Assembly: GCA_028290305.1 (NCBI GenBank)
Contig: JAQGKC010000191.1
Coordinates: 1 to 26,906 of the forward strand
Reading direction: 5' to 3'
From: Bradyrhizobium sp.
GTDB taxonomy: Bacteria; Pseudomonadota; Alphaproteobacteria; Rhizobiales; Xanthobacteraceae
DNA length: 26,906 nucleotides
In this document: in pieces, positions 14,359-22,696 of the stretch
Layout: each line of letters starts with the position of its first letter
How positions within the stretch are numbered: position 1 is the stretch's first letter
Notes under the pieces: generated by a model
Told to the model about the DNA's origin: nothing
The model's database searches: none
What the model saw: only the letters and a program-made list of their open reading frames with translations
Translations under genes and position numbers: made by a program

Positions 14359-14844
14359 TTAATGCTCGCTCTCAAGCCCGCCGACATGCTTCTGGGTATA
14401 AAGTTCGATCCCGATGCGCCCGATCAGATCAAGCTGGGTTTCGAGGAAATCGATGTGGTGTTCCTCGTCCTTCATCAGGTCTTCGAACAGGTCGCGTGAC
14501 ACGTAGTCCTTGACGCCGTGGCAGTAGGTCGCCGCTTCCTGATACAGGGTGCGCGCGCTCACCTCGGTGGCGAGGTCGCACTCGATGATTTCCTTGACGT
14601 TCTGACCGATCCGCAAGGGATCGAGCACCTGCATGTTGGGAAATCCGTCGAGAAACAGAATGCGATCGGTGAAGCGATCGGCGTGGTGCATCTCCTCGAT
14701 GGATTCCTTGCGCCACTGCTTGGCCAGTTCCAGCAAACCCCAATTGTTCAGCACCCGGAAATGCAGCCAATATTGGTTGATCGCGGTGAGTTCGCTGCGC
14801 AGGCCCTTGTTGAGATAATCGATGACCTTTGCGTCGCCTTGCAT
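14359..14844 (-). CDS. bfr: Bacterioferritin
   Basis: This 161-residue heme-containing ferritin stores iron as a ferric core in a 24-subunit shell. All ferroxidase residues are present: E18, E51, H54, E94, E127 and H130, along with the heme-ligating M52 (EEMHHAD). Length and the four-helix pattern are normal. The ATG at 14844 is preceded on the minus strand by a TGGAGC Shine-Dalgarno site. bfd lies upstream in the same direction (stop at 14978, 133 bases away), and a perfect ICE/Irr-like palindrome at 14886-14904 lies in between, so bfr probably has its own iron-controlled promoter as well as possible read-through from bfd. Confidence 0.96.
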   Translation of the reverse strand: MQGDAKVIDYLNKGLRSELTAINQYWLHFRVLNNWGLLELAKQWRKESIEEMHHADRFTDRILFLDGFPNMQVLDPLRIGQNVKEIIECDLATEVSARTLYQEAATYCHGVKDYVSRDLFEDLMKDEEHHIDFLETQLDLIGRIGIELYTQKHVGGLESEH

Positions 14845-14885
14845 GATGCGCTCCAGTTGGTAAGGCCAAACAGCTAGGCCTCAAT

Positions 14886-14904
14886 ATTTAGAACGCTTCT
14901 AAAT
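14886..14904 (-). promoter_or_regulatory. ICE/Irr-box-like palindrome upstream of bfr
   Basis: TTTAGAA-CGC-TTCTAAA (14887-14903) is a perfect inverted repeat, extended by one more A/T pair to 14886 and 14904. It agrees with my recollection of the iron control element bound by Irr in Rhizobiales (TTTAGAA-N3-TTCTAAA). It ends 42 bases before the bfr start codon, where binding could block transcription under iron limitation, as is known for iron-storage genes. Confidence 0.72.
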
Positions 14905-14977
14905 CAGATTGATGGCGAGAGCAACCCTCCTGCCAAAGGCGCGGGAGGATGTGGAAATCAACAAATTATCGGGATTG

Positions 14978-15241
14978 TCAGGAAGCCGCGAGCGAGAATT
15001 CGATGTGGGCGTGCGGGTCCGTCCCGGCCTGGCTGTGCGGACAGCCGGAACAGCAGGCCTTGGCGCAAGCACCCAGGGCTTCATCGATGATGGTTTTGAT
15101 GGTGCGCGCGCACCGGCCACATTCCGCGCTGCAACCGAGGCAGCCATAGAGCTGCTTGGCATTGCGGGGAAGGTCTTCCGCGGCACTCACGGCACTGCGG
15201 ACATCGTGGTCGGTGAGGACGTTGCAGGAACAGACAATCAT
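14978..15241 (-). CDS. bfd: Bacterioferritin-associated ferredoxin
   Basis: Bfd is a small 2Fe-2S protein that reduces the bacterioferritin core to release iron. The 87-residue product begins MIVCSCNVLTDHD and has the Fer2_BFD ligands C4, C6, C41 and C44 (CGRC). C34 and C37 (YGCLGC) precede the last pair. After the domain there is an extra cysteine-rich tail, ACAKACCSGCPHSQ (C59, C63, C64, C67), not found in the 64-residue E. coli protein. The start is the ATG at 15241; the frame is open further upstream without family similarity. It lies upstream of bfr in the same orientation. Confidence 0.93.
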   Translation of the reverse strand: MIVCSCNVLTDHDVRSAVSAAEDLPRNAKQLYGCLGCSAECGRCARTIKTIIDEALGACAKACCSGCPHSQAGTDPHAHIEFSLAAS

Positions 15242-15352
15242 GAAAATGATGAGCTCATCGGTGATGCTGTTCTCACAGATATTTAAGACCGCGGCGGGAT
15301 GCAAAAGGAAAAACCGTCTTTTGAAGTGATTCCAAACTGATAGCTTCCAGAG

Positions 15353-15369
15353 ACTAGAATGAATCTAAA
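15353..15369 (-). promoter_or_regulatory. Weak ICE/Irr-like site upstream of bfd
   Basis: ACTAGAA-TGA-ATCTAAA matches TTTAGAA-N3-TTCTAAA at 11 of 14 arm positions. It lies 112 bases before the bfd start codon, in the 165-base gap to the next gene. Given the clear site before bfr, a second, degenerate site for bfd is plausible, but the match alone is not strong. Confidence 0.35.
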
Positions 15370-15406
15370 AATGCCAGTGGCAGTGGCAGAAAGCGCTGTT
15401 TCAGCG

Positions 15407-15691
15407 TTAGTCGCTTCCACCGCCGCTGTCTCCACCGTCGCCTCCACCTCCATACTCGCCGCCTCCGCTATCGCCTCCGCCTGCATCGCTCGGATTGCCC
15501 GAACTGTCGGGTGCGGAATGACCAAAATGGCTGCCGCCGTCGTCACCGGCATAACCGACCTCGCCCGATCCGGATCTGTCGCGAGACGATCGGCTGACGA
15601 CGCGACGGCTCTGCAATCGCGTCATCAGCGCGCAGCAAATCAGCGATGTACCGCCGACCGCAATTCCGAAAGCCGTCGTCGCGCCCGTCAT
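15407..15691 (-). CDS. Small membrane protein with glycine/serine/aspartate-rich tail
   Basis: The 94-residue product has one membrane segment at about residues 4-24 (ATTAFGIAVGGTSLICCALM), a basic stretch (RLQSRRVVSRSSRDR), and a low-complexity tail of Gly, Ser and Asp ending in GGDSGGGSD. The family occurs, to my recollection, in several Bradyrhizobium genomes without a known function. The ATG at 15691 is preceded on the minus strand by GAGGGGA. Basic residues after the membrane segment suggest a cytoplasmic tail by the positive-inside rule. An opposite-strand frame over the same DNA is an artefact of the repetitive codons. Confidence 0.62.
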   Translation of the reverse strand: MTGATTAFGIAVGGTSLICCALMTRLQSRRVVSRSSRDRSGSGEVGYAGDDGGSHFGHSAPDSSGNPSDAGGGDSGGGEYGGGGDGGDSGGGSD

Positions 15692-15756
15692 CGTTTCCCC
15701 TCGCCCGGAAACGCCGGACAGATGCCCAACCAAGCGTCGCGCGCCCCTTGCCGCCA

Positions 15757-15774
15757 ACATTTGTAATCAAATGT
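15757..15774. promoter_or_regulatory. Palindrome in the divergent region before 15872
   Basis: ACATTTG (15757-15763) and CAAATGT (15768-15774) are perfect 7-base arms around TAAT. It lies between the divergent genes starting at 15691 (-) and 15872 (+), the right place for an operator. I do not know a regulator with this site. Confidence 0.4.
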
Positions 15775-15871
15775 GGCCCATCCGTTCATTGATCATTCAA
15801 GCGGAATGTGGAACTTTCGCTGCGACAGACTGCTTTATCCGCTGTCCCTGCTCAATGAGAAAGGTGAAGCC

Positions 15872-16192
15872 ATGAAGAAGACATTGATGGCACTCGCTGC
15901 CGTCGCCACCTTGGCCGTTTCGGCCGTCGTGGCACCCGCGCCGGCCCATGCCCAGCGCGGCCTCGGCGCAGCTGTTGCCGGCGGGATCATCGGCGGCGCC
16001 ATTGTCGGTGGCGCACTCGCGGGCCCCGGCTATTATGGGTATGGACCCGGCTACTACGGACCCGGTTACGGCTATTACGGCGGCGGTCCGGCCTATGTTG
16101 TTGACGACCCATATGGTGGTTGCGTCTGGCAGCGACAGCGTTTCTGGGACGGCTATGGCTGGCGCGTTCGCCGCGTGCGGGTTTGCGGTTGA
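15872..16192 (+). CDS. Secreted glycine-zipper protein, tandem copy 1
   Basis: This 106-residue protein has a signal peptide (MKKTLMALAAVATLAVSAVVAPAPAHA), then a glycine-zipper-like segment (AAVAGGIIGGAIVGGALAG), a Gly/Tyr-rich linker of GYYGYGPGYYGPG type, and a C-terminal domain WQRQRFWDGYGWRVRRVRVCG with two cysteines. The C-terminal motif and zipper are shared with the next gene (16424-16696), so the pair is a tandem duplication that diverged in the linker. Such proteins are probably envelope-associated; the function is unknown. AAGG at 15861-15864 precedes the ATG at 15872; the frame extends to 15773 without support. Confidence 0.8.
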   Translation: MKKTLMALAAVATLAVSAVVAPAPAHAQRGLGAAVAGGIIGGAIVGGALAGPGYYGYGPGYYGPGYGYYGGGPAYVVDDPYGGCVWQRQRFWDGYGWRVRRVRVCG

Positions 16193-16220
16193 GCCCGTTC
16201 ACCTTCATTAAAACAGCACG

Positions 16221-16255
16221 GGCATTCCCGGAAACAACGCGTTTTCGGGAGTGCC
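16221..16255. terminator. Long hairpin after the first tandem copy
   Basis: Arms 16221-16235 and 16241-16255 (GGCATTCCCGGAAAC and GTTTTCGGGAGTGCC) pair over 15 positions with two G-U pairs and a 5-base loop. It starts 28 bases after the stop at 16192. A run of A then T (about 16271-16288) follows. It probably ends or stabilises the transcript of 15872-16192. Confidence 0.6.
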
Positions 16256-16375
16256 TTCAAGATTTGGCCTGAAAAAACCTTTTTTTCGGCCCACCAGCCT
16301 CGATACGTTTACTTTCGGTTGACTGTTGTGCGCTTTTTAGCGAGACGGCCAGTTTCGAAGACGGCGTGTGAGTCA

Positions 16376-16400
16376 CCTTAAACCCGGCGCTGACTTAAGG
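16376..16400 (+). promoter_or_regulatory. Gapped palindrome CCTTAA-N13-TTAAGG
   Basis: CCTTAA (16376-16381) and TTAAGG (16395-16400) are perfect arms 24 bases before the start of the second tandem copy. The 13-base spacer excludes a CtrA full site (7-base spacer). It could be an operator or a leader hairpin. Confidence 0.35.
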
Positions 16401-16423
16401 CGCCATTCTGGAGAGTCCAAGAC

Positions 16424-16696
16424 ATGAAGAAGACATTAGCTGCCTTCGTCGCGGTCGCAACGATCGCTGGGTCGCTCGCCGCGACGCCCGCAAGCGCCCA
16501 GCGTGGCCTCGGCGCAGCCGTGGCCGGCGGAATCATCGGCGGCGCGATTGTCGGCGGAGCCATCGCCTCCAGCCGTCCCGCCTATGGTGGACCGGTCTAC
16601 GTGGAAGACGCGCCTCCCCCGCCCTGCCGTTTCGTTCGCGAGCGCTTCTGGGATGGTTACGGCTGGCGTTTCCGCCGCGTCGAGGTCTGCGACTGA
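16424..16696 (+). CDS. Secreted glycine-zipper protein, tandem copy 2
   Basis: The 90-residue product has a signal peptide (MKKTLAAFVAVATIAGSLAATPASA), the same zipper (AAVAGGIIGGAIVGGA), a shorter proline-rich linker (VYVEDAPPPPCRF), and the C-terminal RERFWDGYGWRFRRVEVCD shared with the gene at 15872. Two cysteines are conserved between the copies, before RERFW and at the C terminus, which suggests one disulfide. GGAGAG at 16410-16415 precedes the ATG. A strong terminator follows at 16739-16771. The function is unknown; it is likely exported to the periplasm or envelope. Confidence 0.82.
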   Translation: MKKTLAAFVAVATIAGSLAATPASAQRGLGAAVAGGIIGGAIVGGAIASSRPAYGGPVYVEDAPPPPCRFVRERFWDGYGWRFRRVEVCD

Positions 16697-16738
16697 TCTG
16701 ACCAGACCGGCGGGGGCTCACCGCCCCTGATTTTAAAG

Positions 16739-16771
16739 CCCGGCCGATGCTTTGGCCGGGTTTTCTTTTTT
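16739..16771. terminator. Rho-independent terminator between convergent genes
   Basis: CCCGGCC (16739-16745) and GGCCGGG (16754-16760) form a stem with an 8-base loop, followed by TTTTCTTTTTT. It ends the plus-strand gene at 16424-16696, and its T-tract touches the stop codon of the convergent transglycosylase gene at 16771. Confidence 0.88.
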
Positions 16772-18027
16772 CAGCGCGCCGCGCTGATCGAACGGAGCAC
16801 CGCTTCGCTCGGCCAGCAATCCACCTTGAGCCCAGCCGATTTCTGGTACGCTCCAAGCGCCGCGCGCGTCTGCATCCCCGCTTTGCCGTCCAGTCTGTCG
16901 GCATAGAGACCTAGGCGCGTGAGATGGCGCTGCATGGCTTCGACATCGGCGGTGCGTAGCTGCGTCGATGCCGACCACGGCGTCGCGAAGGGCTGTGGGT
17001 TCGTCATGCGGTCGCTGAGATGCCCGACGAACAGCACGTACAGATCCGAAAAATTATATTCCTTGATCACGAAGTAGTTCTTCGTGGTCAGAAACGCCGG
17101 GCCATAGACACCCTCGGGCTGCAGCAGCGACGCCGGCTGCGCCTGTTCGGCCGCGCTGAGTTTTTGTCCGCGCACCGGCACGAAGCCTGAGCGCAGCCAT
17201 TCGCCGATCGGCTTTGTCACTTCGGGCACGCCCATCGTACAATCGACGCTGGCAGGCGCGCGCACCTCATAGGCCCAGCGTACGCCGGGCTGCCAGCCCT
17301 TGTTGACGAGCTGCTGCGCGGCGGAAGCAAGTGCGTCCGGCACCGAATGCCAGATGTCCTTGCGGCCGTCCCCCTCGAAATCGACGCCGTGTTTATAAAA
17401 TTCCGACGGCAGGAATTGCGTCAGGCCGGTGGCGCCGGCCCAGGACGCTCGCAGGTCCTTGCGAGTCACCTCGCCTTCGCCGAGCATCTTCAGCGCCAGA
17501 ATGAACTCGGTGCGATACTGATCCTTGCGGCGGCCGACATAGGCCTGCGTCGCCAGCACGCGCAACCCATCATAGGGCAGCATGTAGCGGCCGTAGTCGG
17601 TTTCGCGGCCCCAGATCGCCAGCACGATGGTGGCGGGTACGCCGAAGCGCGTCTCTATGGCGGCAAGCGCCGGGCGATACTTCGCCATCAGCCGCTGCCC
17701 CTCTTCCGCCAGTCGCGCGATGCTGGCTTCCTTCACATAGTCAGCCGGCACCTGCACGAATTCGGCCTGCGACGGCGCACCGGTCGCGGGGCGCCCAGGC
17801 AATATCAGATCGGGCAATTTGTAATCCGGCTCGAGGCCGCGGGTCTCGGTATCGAACGTCGCGCGCGACACGCCGGCCGCTTGCGCTTCCGGCCACAACG
17901 ACGCGATGAATTGAGTGAAGCCGGCGTCTGATGCACGGGCGGGGGATGCGAGCAGCATGAAGGTCGCGACGACCGCAATGGCGCACGACCTATTTTTCAA
18001 GCGCTCGAACAAGAACTCATATTGCAT
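16771..18027 (-). CDS. Lytic murein transglycosylase, MltB family with peptidoglycan-binding domain
   Basis: The enzyme cleaves the MurNAc-GlcNAc bond of peptidoglycan to form 1,6-anhydromuropeptides. The 418-residue protein has an N-terminal hydrophobic signal (SCAIAVVATFMLLASPARA, after a basic stretch), then an SLT_2 catalytic domain at about residues 35-330 with the catalytic E142 in WGRETDYGRY, and ATGLTQFLPSEFYKHGVDFEGDG typical of the family. The last 60 residues (VEAMQRHLTRLGLYADRLDG, then GMQTRAALGAYQKSAGL) form a PG_binding_1 domain. It would act in the periplasm in wall remodelling. GAGG precedes the ATG at 18027. It diverges from brnTA, and an inverted repeat lies 14 bases upstream of its start. 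Confidence 0.93.
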   Translation of the reverse strand: MQYEFLFERLKNRSCAIAVVATFMLLASPARASDAGFTQFIASLWPEAQAAGVSRATFDTETRGLEPDYKLPDLILPGRPATGAPSQAEFVQVPADYVKEASIARLAEEGQRLMAKYRPALAAIETRFGVPATIVLAIWGRETDYGRYMLPYDGLRVLATQAYVGRRKDQYRTEFILALKMLGEGEVTRKDLRASWAGATGLTQFLPSEFYKHGVDFEGDGRKDIWHSVPDALASAAQQLVNKGWQPGVRWAYEVRAPASVDCTMGVPEVTKPIGEWLRSGFVPVRGQKLSAAEQAQPASLLQPEGVYGPAFLTTKNYFVIKEYNFSDLYVLFVGHLSDRMTNPQPFATPWSASTQLRTADVEAMQRHLTRLGLYADRLDGKAGMQTRAALGAYQKSAGLKVDCWPSEAVLRSISAAR

Positions 18028-18040
18028 CGATGCCTCGCTC

Positions 18041-18061
18041 TGTATATATTGAACATATACA
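18041..18061. promoter_or_regulatory. Inverted repeat, probable BrnA operator
   Basis: TGTATAT (18041-18047) and ATATACA (18055-18061) are perfect arms around a 7-base spacer. The right arm ends one base before the probable brnT ATG (18063), and the left arm is 14 bases from the transglycosylase start codon (18027). brnTA modules are known to be autorepressed by the antitoxin-toxin complex at a palindrome, which fits this place. Confidence 0.6.
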
Positions 18062-18062
18062 T

Positions 18063-18362
18063 ATGATTGACGTTGACCAGATCACGAGTTTTGATTGGGA
18101 CGATGGCAATAGCCGCAAGAGTGCGGATAAACATGATGTCAGTCAGGCCGAGGCGGAAAGCGTCTTCTTCAACGATCCACTGATCGTTGTCGAGGACGCA
18201 AAGCATAGTGAGAAGGAACAGCGCCTCAATGCGCTGGGAAAGACAGCCCAAAACCGGCTGCAGCACATCACTTTCACACTCCGACAGAATGGAACCCTGG
18301 TCCGGGTGATATCCGCGCGGAACTTGCACCGAAGGGAAAGGAAAGCTTATGAGCAAGCTTAA
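18063..18362 (+). CDS. brnT: BrnT family toxin
   Basis: BrnT is a ribonuclease toxin with a RelE-like fold that arrests translation until bound by BrnA. The 99-residue product has the family pattern: FDWDDGNSRKSADKHDVS (residues 10-27), FFNDPLIVVEDAKHSEKEQR, LGKTAQNRLQHITFTLRQ and the C-terminal VRVISARNLHRRERKAYEQ with its conserved basic residues. The ATG at 18063 has no Shine-Dalgarno site because the operator palindrome abuts it, so the mRNA may be leaderless or start from an upstream codon (ATG at 18030). It overlaps brnA by 14 bases. The pair is visibly more AT-rich than its neighbours, consistent with transfer. Confidence 0.9.
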   Translation: MIDVDQITSFDWDDGNSRKSADKHDVSQAEAESVFFNDPLIVVEDAKHSEKEQRLNALGKTAQNRLQHITFTLRQNGTLVRVISARNLHRRERKAYEQA

Positions 18363-18606
18363 ATCAGTTCCTGTCTTCAAGACCGAAGCTGACGAACGGA
18401 AGTTTTGGGAAACTCACGACTCCACTGATTACATCGACTGGAGCAAGGCCGAGCGCGTGCGCTTTCCAAACCTGAAGCCATCGACTACGGCGATTTCGAT
18501 TCGTCTGCCGCTAGGTTTGCTTGAACAGATCAAGATCGCTGCCAACAAGCGCGACGTGCCGTATCAGTCGCTGATCAAGATCTGGCTGGCGGAGAAGGTG
18601 GGATAA
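18349..18606 (+). CDS. brnA: BrnA-type CopG/ribbon-helix-helix antitoxin
   Basis: The 85-residue protein is the cognate antitoxin and autorepressor. Residues 1-45 (VFKTEADERKFWETHDSTDYIDWSKAERVRFPNLKPS) are the toxin-binding region typical of this antitoxin group, and residues 46-85 (TTAISIRLPLGLLEQIKIAA then NKRDVPYQSLIKIWLAEKV) form a ribbon-helix-helix DNA-binding domain. GGAAAGG just before the ATG at 18349 serves as ribosome site inside brnT, and the 14-base overlap indicates translational coupling. It is the likely binder of the palindrome at 18041-18061. The family is often called CopG family antitoxin rather than BrnA. Confidence 0.9.
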   Translation: MSKLKSVPVFKTEADERKFWETHDSTDYIDWSKAERVRFPNLKPSTTAISIRLPLGLLEQIKIAANKRDVPYQSLIKIWLAEKVG

Positions 18607-18627
18607 AAACCAGAAGACATTGTTGCC

Positions 18628-19401
18628 TCAGCCTCTGACCGCCACGATGAAAATCCGCGGAAACCGCAGCAGCACCTTGCCGTCCGCTTGCGGCAGATAA
18701 CTGGCAGCGATGCGCGCGGTGTATTCGGCGAGATATTGCTTGCGCTCGGGCGGCTCCAGCGGATCGACGAACGGCCGCAGGCCGGTGCCCTTGACCCATT
18801 CCACGATGGCTGCGGCATCGTCGAGCACGTGATTGTAGATCGTGTGCCAGATATCCAGCCGTATGCAGAGCGGGCTCAACGCATCGTAATAAACACCCGG
18901 CTTCGGTAGACTGTCGCGCACCCGTGCCGTCTCGGAGATCTTCTGGCGCCACGGCTCCTGATGCGCGACCTCGCGCATCAGGACATGGGTTGGCTCATCG
19001 AGATTGTCGGGCATTTGCACCGCAAGCACGCCGCCCGGCGGCAATGCACCGAGAAGCCGCCGCAGTTGCTTGAGATGGCCGGGCACCCATTGAAAGATCG
19101 CGTTGGCAAACAGAACGTCGGTGTTTTCGGGCGGCGCCCAGTGCGCGATATTGGCTTCGATAAAACTGTGTCCCGGCAACCGTTCGCGCGCCTGCCGCAG
19201 CATGTCGGCCGACGTATCGATGCCGATGACCGCCGCCTGCGGCCAGCGCTTGACCAGAAGCTCCGTTGAATTTCCCGGTCCGCATCCGATATCGACCACC
19301 TTGCGCGCGTCGGCGAGCGGGATCTGCGCCAGCAAATCGCGCGACGGCCGGGTCCGCTCATCCTCGAATTTGAGATACTGCTCGGCGCTCCAGTCGGCCA
19401 T
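18628..19401 (-). CDS. tam: Trans-aconitate 2-methyltransferase
   Basis: Tam methylates trans-aconitate, a toxic by-product that inhibits aconitase, using S-adenosylmethionine. The 257-residue length fits. The N terminus [24 protein letters not shown] is diagnostic, followed by the SAM motif [11 protein letters not shown] (residues 35-45), [20 protein letters not shown] and the [17 protein letters not shown] stretch. Residues 180-245 ([21 protein letters not shown]) are also as in the family. It lies 14 bases downstream of ettA on the same strand and probably forms a two-gene operon with it. Confidence 0.95.
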   Translation of the reverse strand: MADWSAEQYLKFEDERTRPSRDLLAQIPLADARKVVDIGCGPGNSTELLVKRWPQAAVIGIDTSADMLRQARERLPGHSFIEANIAHWAPPENTDVLFANAIFQWVPGHLKQLRRLLGALPPGGVLAVQMPDNLDEPTHVLMREVAHQEPWRQKISETARVRDSLPKPGVYYDALSPLCIRLDIWHTIYNHVLDDAAAIVEWVKGTGLRPFVDPLEPPERKQYLAEYTARIAASYLPQADGKVLLRFPRIFIVAVRG

Positions 19402-19415
19402 GTCGGGTTCCCGAT

Positions 19416-21065
<1,650 letters not shown>

Positions 21066-21292
21066 CGCGATCCCTGAAAACCGTTGCATTTGTGGAAATT
21101 TGCTGCCGCTGATGTAGCGGCGCAGCCCCCAAAGGGCAACCGCGGGCGAGCGTTTTCCATCCGTTCACCAGTATCAATACGGATAGCGACAATTGAAACC
21201 TTCTTTTAATGACTTCCGCCCGAGACTACCCGTCGACGCCCAAAAAGGCGCCCGGCGCGACAGAAGTCGCGAACGAAAAGCAGGGCCGAGTC

Positions 21293-21550
21293 ATGGCAAG
21301 CAACACGCCAGCCTCTCTCTCCACCCCGGCAGCCAGCCGGGATCGCGAACCCGGCGTGCTCGCCGAAATCGGCGACTTCTGGCGCCTGTTCTTTGTCAGG
21401 GCCTTCGACCCGTACCGGCCGGAACTGCATTATATGCGCGGTCCGGGCCCGGCCTGCCGCGCCAAGCAGAAGACGTTGTCACCTGCGGTCCAATCGATGG
21501 TCACCGAAATCCGAGCCGCGAAGGCGCGTAGGTCGCCTGCGCCTCGATGA
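21293..21550 (+). CDS. Small protein of unknown function
   Basis: The 85-residue product reads MASNTPASLSTPAASRDREP, then a hydrophobic-aromatic core GVLAEIGDFWRLFFVRAFDP, YRPELHYMRGPGPACRAK, and a helical end (SPAVQSMVTEIRAAKARRS). The frame is open from an ATG at 21209, which would give 113 residues, but there is no ribosome site there, whereas AGGG at 21282-21285 is well placed for 21293. I do not recognise a family. Codon use at third positions is GC-rich like real genes here. It stands between the divergent ettA promoter and the dehydrogenase gene. Confidence 0.6.
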   Translation: MASNTPASLSTPAASRDREPGVLAEIGDFWRLFFVRAFDPYRPELHYMRGPGPACRAKQKTLSPAVQSMVTEIRAAKARRSPAPR

Positions 21551-21663
21551 CTGCAGTCGCTTTTTAGACCGCGAGCGCTTGCGCGCCCGGGAATTGCGCG
21601 CGACCATGGCGGTTCCCCGACGGCCCGCTTCCCGCCGTCTTCATCGCCATGAACGGACTTCCC

Positions 21664-22623
21664 ATGACGCGGCTGCGCTGTGCAATTCTCGATGACTATC
21701 TGAATCTGACTTTGGAGATCGCGGACTGGTCGAAGATCGAGGACCGTGTCGATATCACGGTGTTCAACCAGCCGTTCACCTCGCCTGAGGCCGCGGCCAG
21801 CGCGTTGAAGGATTTCGAGATCATCTGCGTGATGCGTGAACGCACGCCGTTCCCGTGTGCGCTGTTTGCATCATTGCCGAAGCTGAAGCTGCTGATCACT
21901 TCCGGCATGCGCAATGCCGCGATCGATCTGGAAGCCGCGAAAGACCATCAGGTGGTGCTGTGCGGAACCCAGTGGGCCCGCGATCCCACCGCGCCACTGA
22001 CGATGGGCCTGATCCTGGAACTGACCCGCAACATCGGCCGCGAAAACGCCCGGATGCATGCCGGCGAACCCCTGCAAAAGTTCGTCGGCATCGAGATCGA
22101 GGGCAAGACGCTGGGGGTGGTCGGCCTCGGCAAGCTCGGCGGCAAGGTTGCGGCGCTCGCGAAAGCGTTCGGCATGAACGTGATCGCATGGAGCCCGAAC
22201 CTGACACCGGAGCGATGCAAGGAGGTCGGCGTTGGCTACGCCACCAAGGAGGAACTGTTCTCAGCCGCCGACATCGTCACCGTCCATGTGGTGCTGAGCG
22301 AGCGCTCGCGCGGACTGGTCGGAGCTGCGGATCTGGCGCGCATGAAACCGACCAGCTACCTCGTCAACACCGCGCGCGGACCGATCGTCGACGAAGCCGC
22401 GCTGCTGGAAACCCTGCAGCAGCGCAGAATCGCCGGCGCCGCGATCGACGTGTTCTCGGTCGAACCGCTGCCGGTCGATCATCCGTTCCGCAGGCTCGAC
22501 AATATCGTGCTGACGCCGCATCTCGGCTACGTCACCCAGGAAAGCTTCCGCAACCATTACAGCCAAATGGTTGAGGGCATCGACGCATGGTTCAAGGGCG
22601 AGCCGCTGCGAAGATTGGCGTAA
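21664..22623 (+). CDS. D-2-hydroxyacid dehydrogenase family protein
   Basis: This 319-residue NAD-dependent dehydrogenase is related to phosphoglycerate dehydrogenase and glyoxylate reductase. Numbering from the upstream ATG at 21649, the Rossmann motif VVGLGKLG is at residues 157-164, and the catalytic triad is R243 (NTARGP), E272 (FSVEPLP) and H291 (LTPHLGY). The start MTRLRCAILDDY at 21664 matches the usual start of this subgroup better than MNGLP at 21649; neither has a strong ribosome site. The specific substrate cannot be read from the sequence. A terminator follows at 22635-22665. Confidence 0.92.
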   Translation: MTRLRCAILDDYLNLTLEIADWSKIEDRVDITVFNQPFTSPEAAASALKDFEIICVMRERTPFPCALFASLPKLKLLITSGMRNAAIDLEAAKDHQVVLCGTQWARDPTAPLTMGLILELTRNIGRENARMHAGEPLQKFVGIEIEGKTLGVVGLGKLGGKVAALAKAFGMNVIAWSPNLTPERCKEVGVGYATKEELFSAADIVTVHVVLSERSRGLVGAADLARMKPTSYLVNTARGPIVDEAALLETLQQRRIAGAAIDVFSVEPLPVDHPFRRLDNIVLTPHLGYVTQESFRNHYSQMVEGIDAWFKGEPLRRLA

Positions 22624-22634
22624 ACGGGCGCGCC

Positions 22635-22665
22635 CTTCACTCTCCCCTGAACGGAGAGAGTGAAG
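22635..22665. terminator. Hairpin between convergent genes
   Basis: CTTCACTCTC (22635-22644) and GAGAGTGAAG (22656-22665) form a perfect 10-base stem with an 11-base loop, 12 bases after the dehydrogenase stop and 32 bases before the stop of the convergent L,D-transpeptidase. There is no long T-run. Confidence 0.65.
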
Positions 22666-22696
22666 AGCGTCACATATCCAATCGAAGTAAGCTGGC

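Noticed and set aside
15359..15766. 135-codon plus-strand frame opposite the glycine-rich membrane protein
   Set aside because: Its alanine/serine-rich peptide is the complement of Gly/Ser codons; the minus strand has a good ribosome site and a membrane segment.
16376..16400. CtrA site before the second tandem copy
   Set aside because: The two TTAA cores are 13 bases apart instead of seven.
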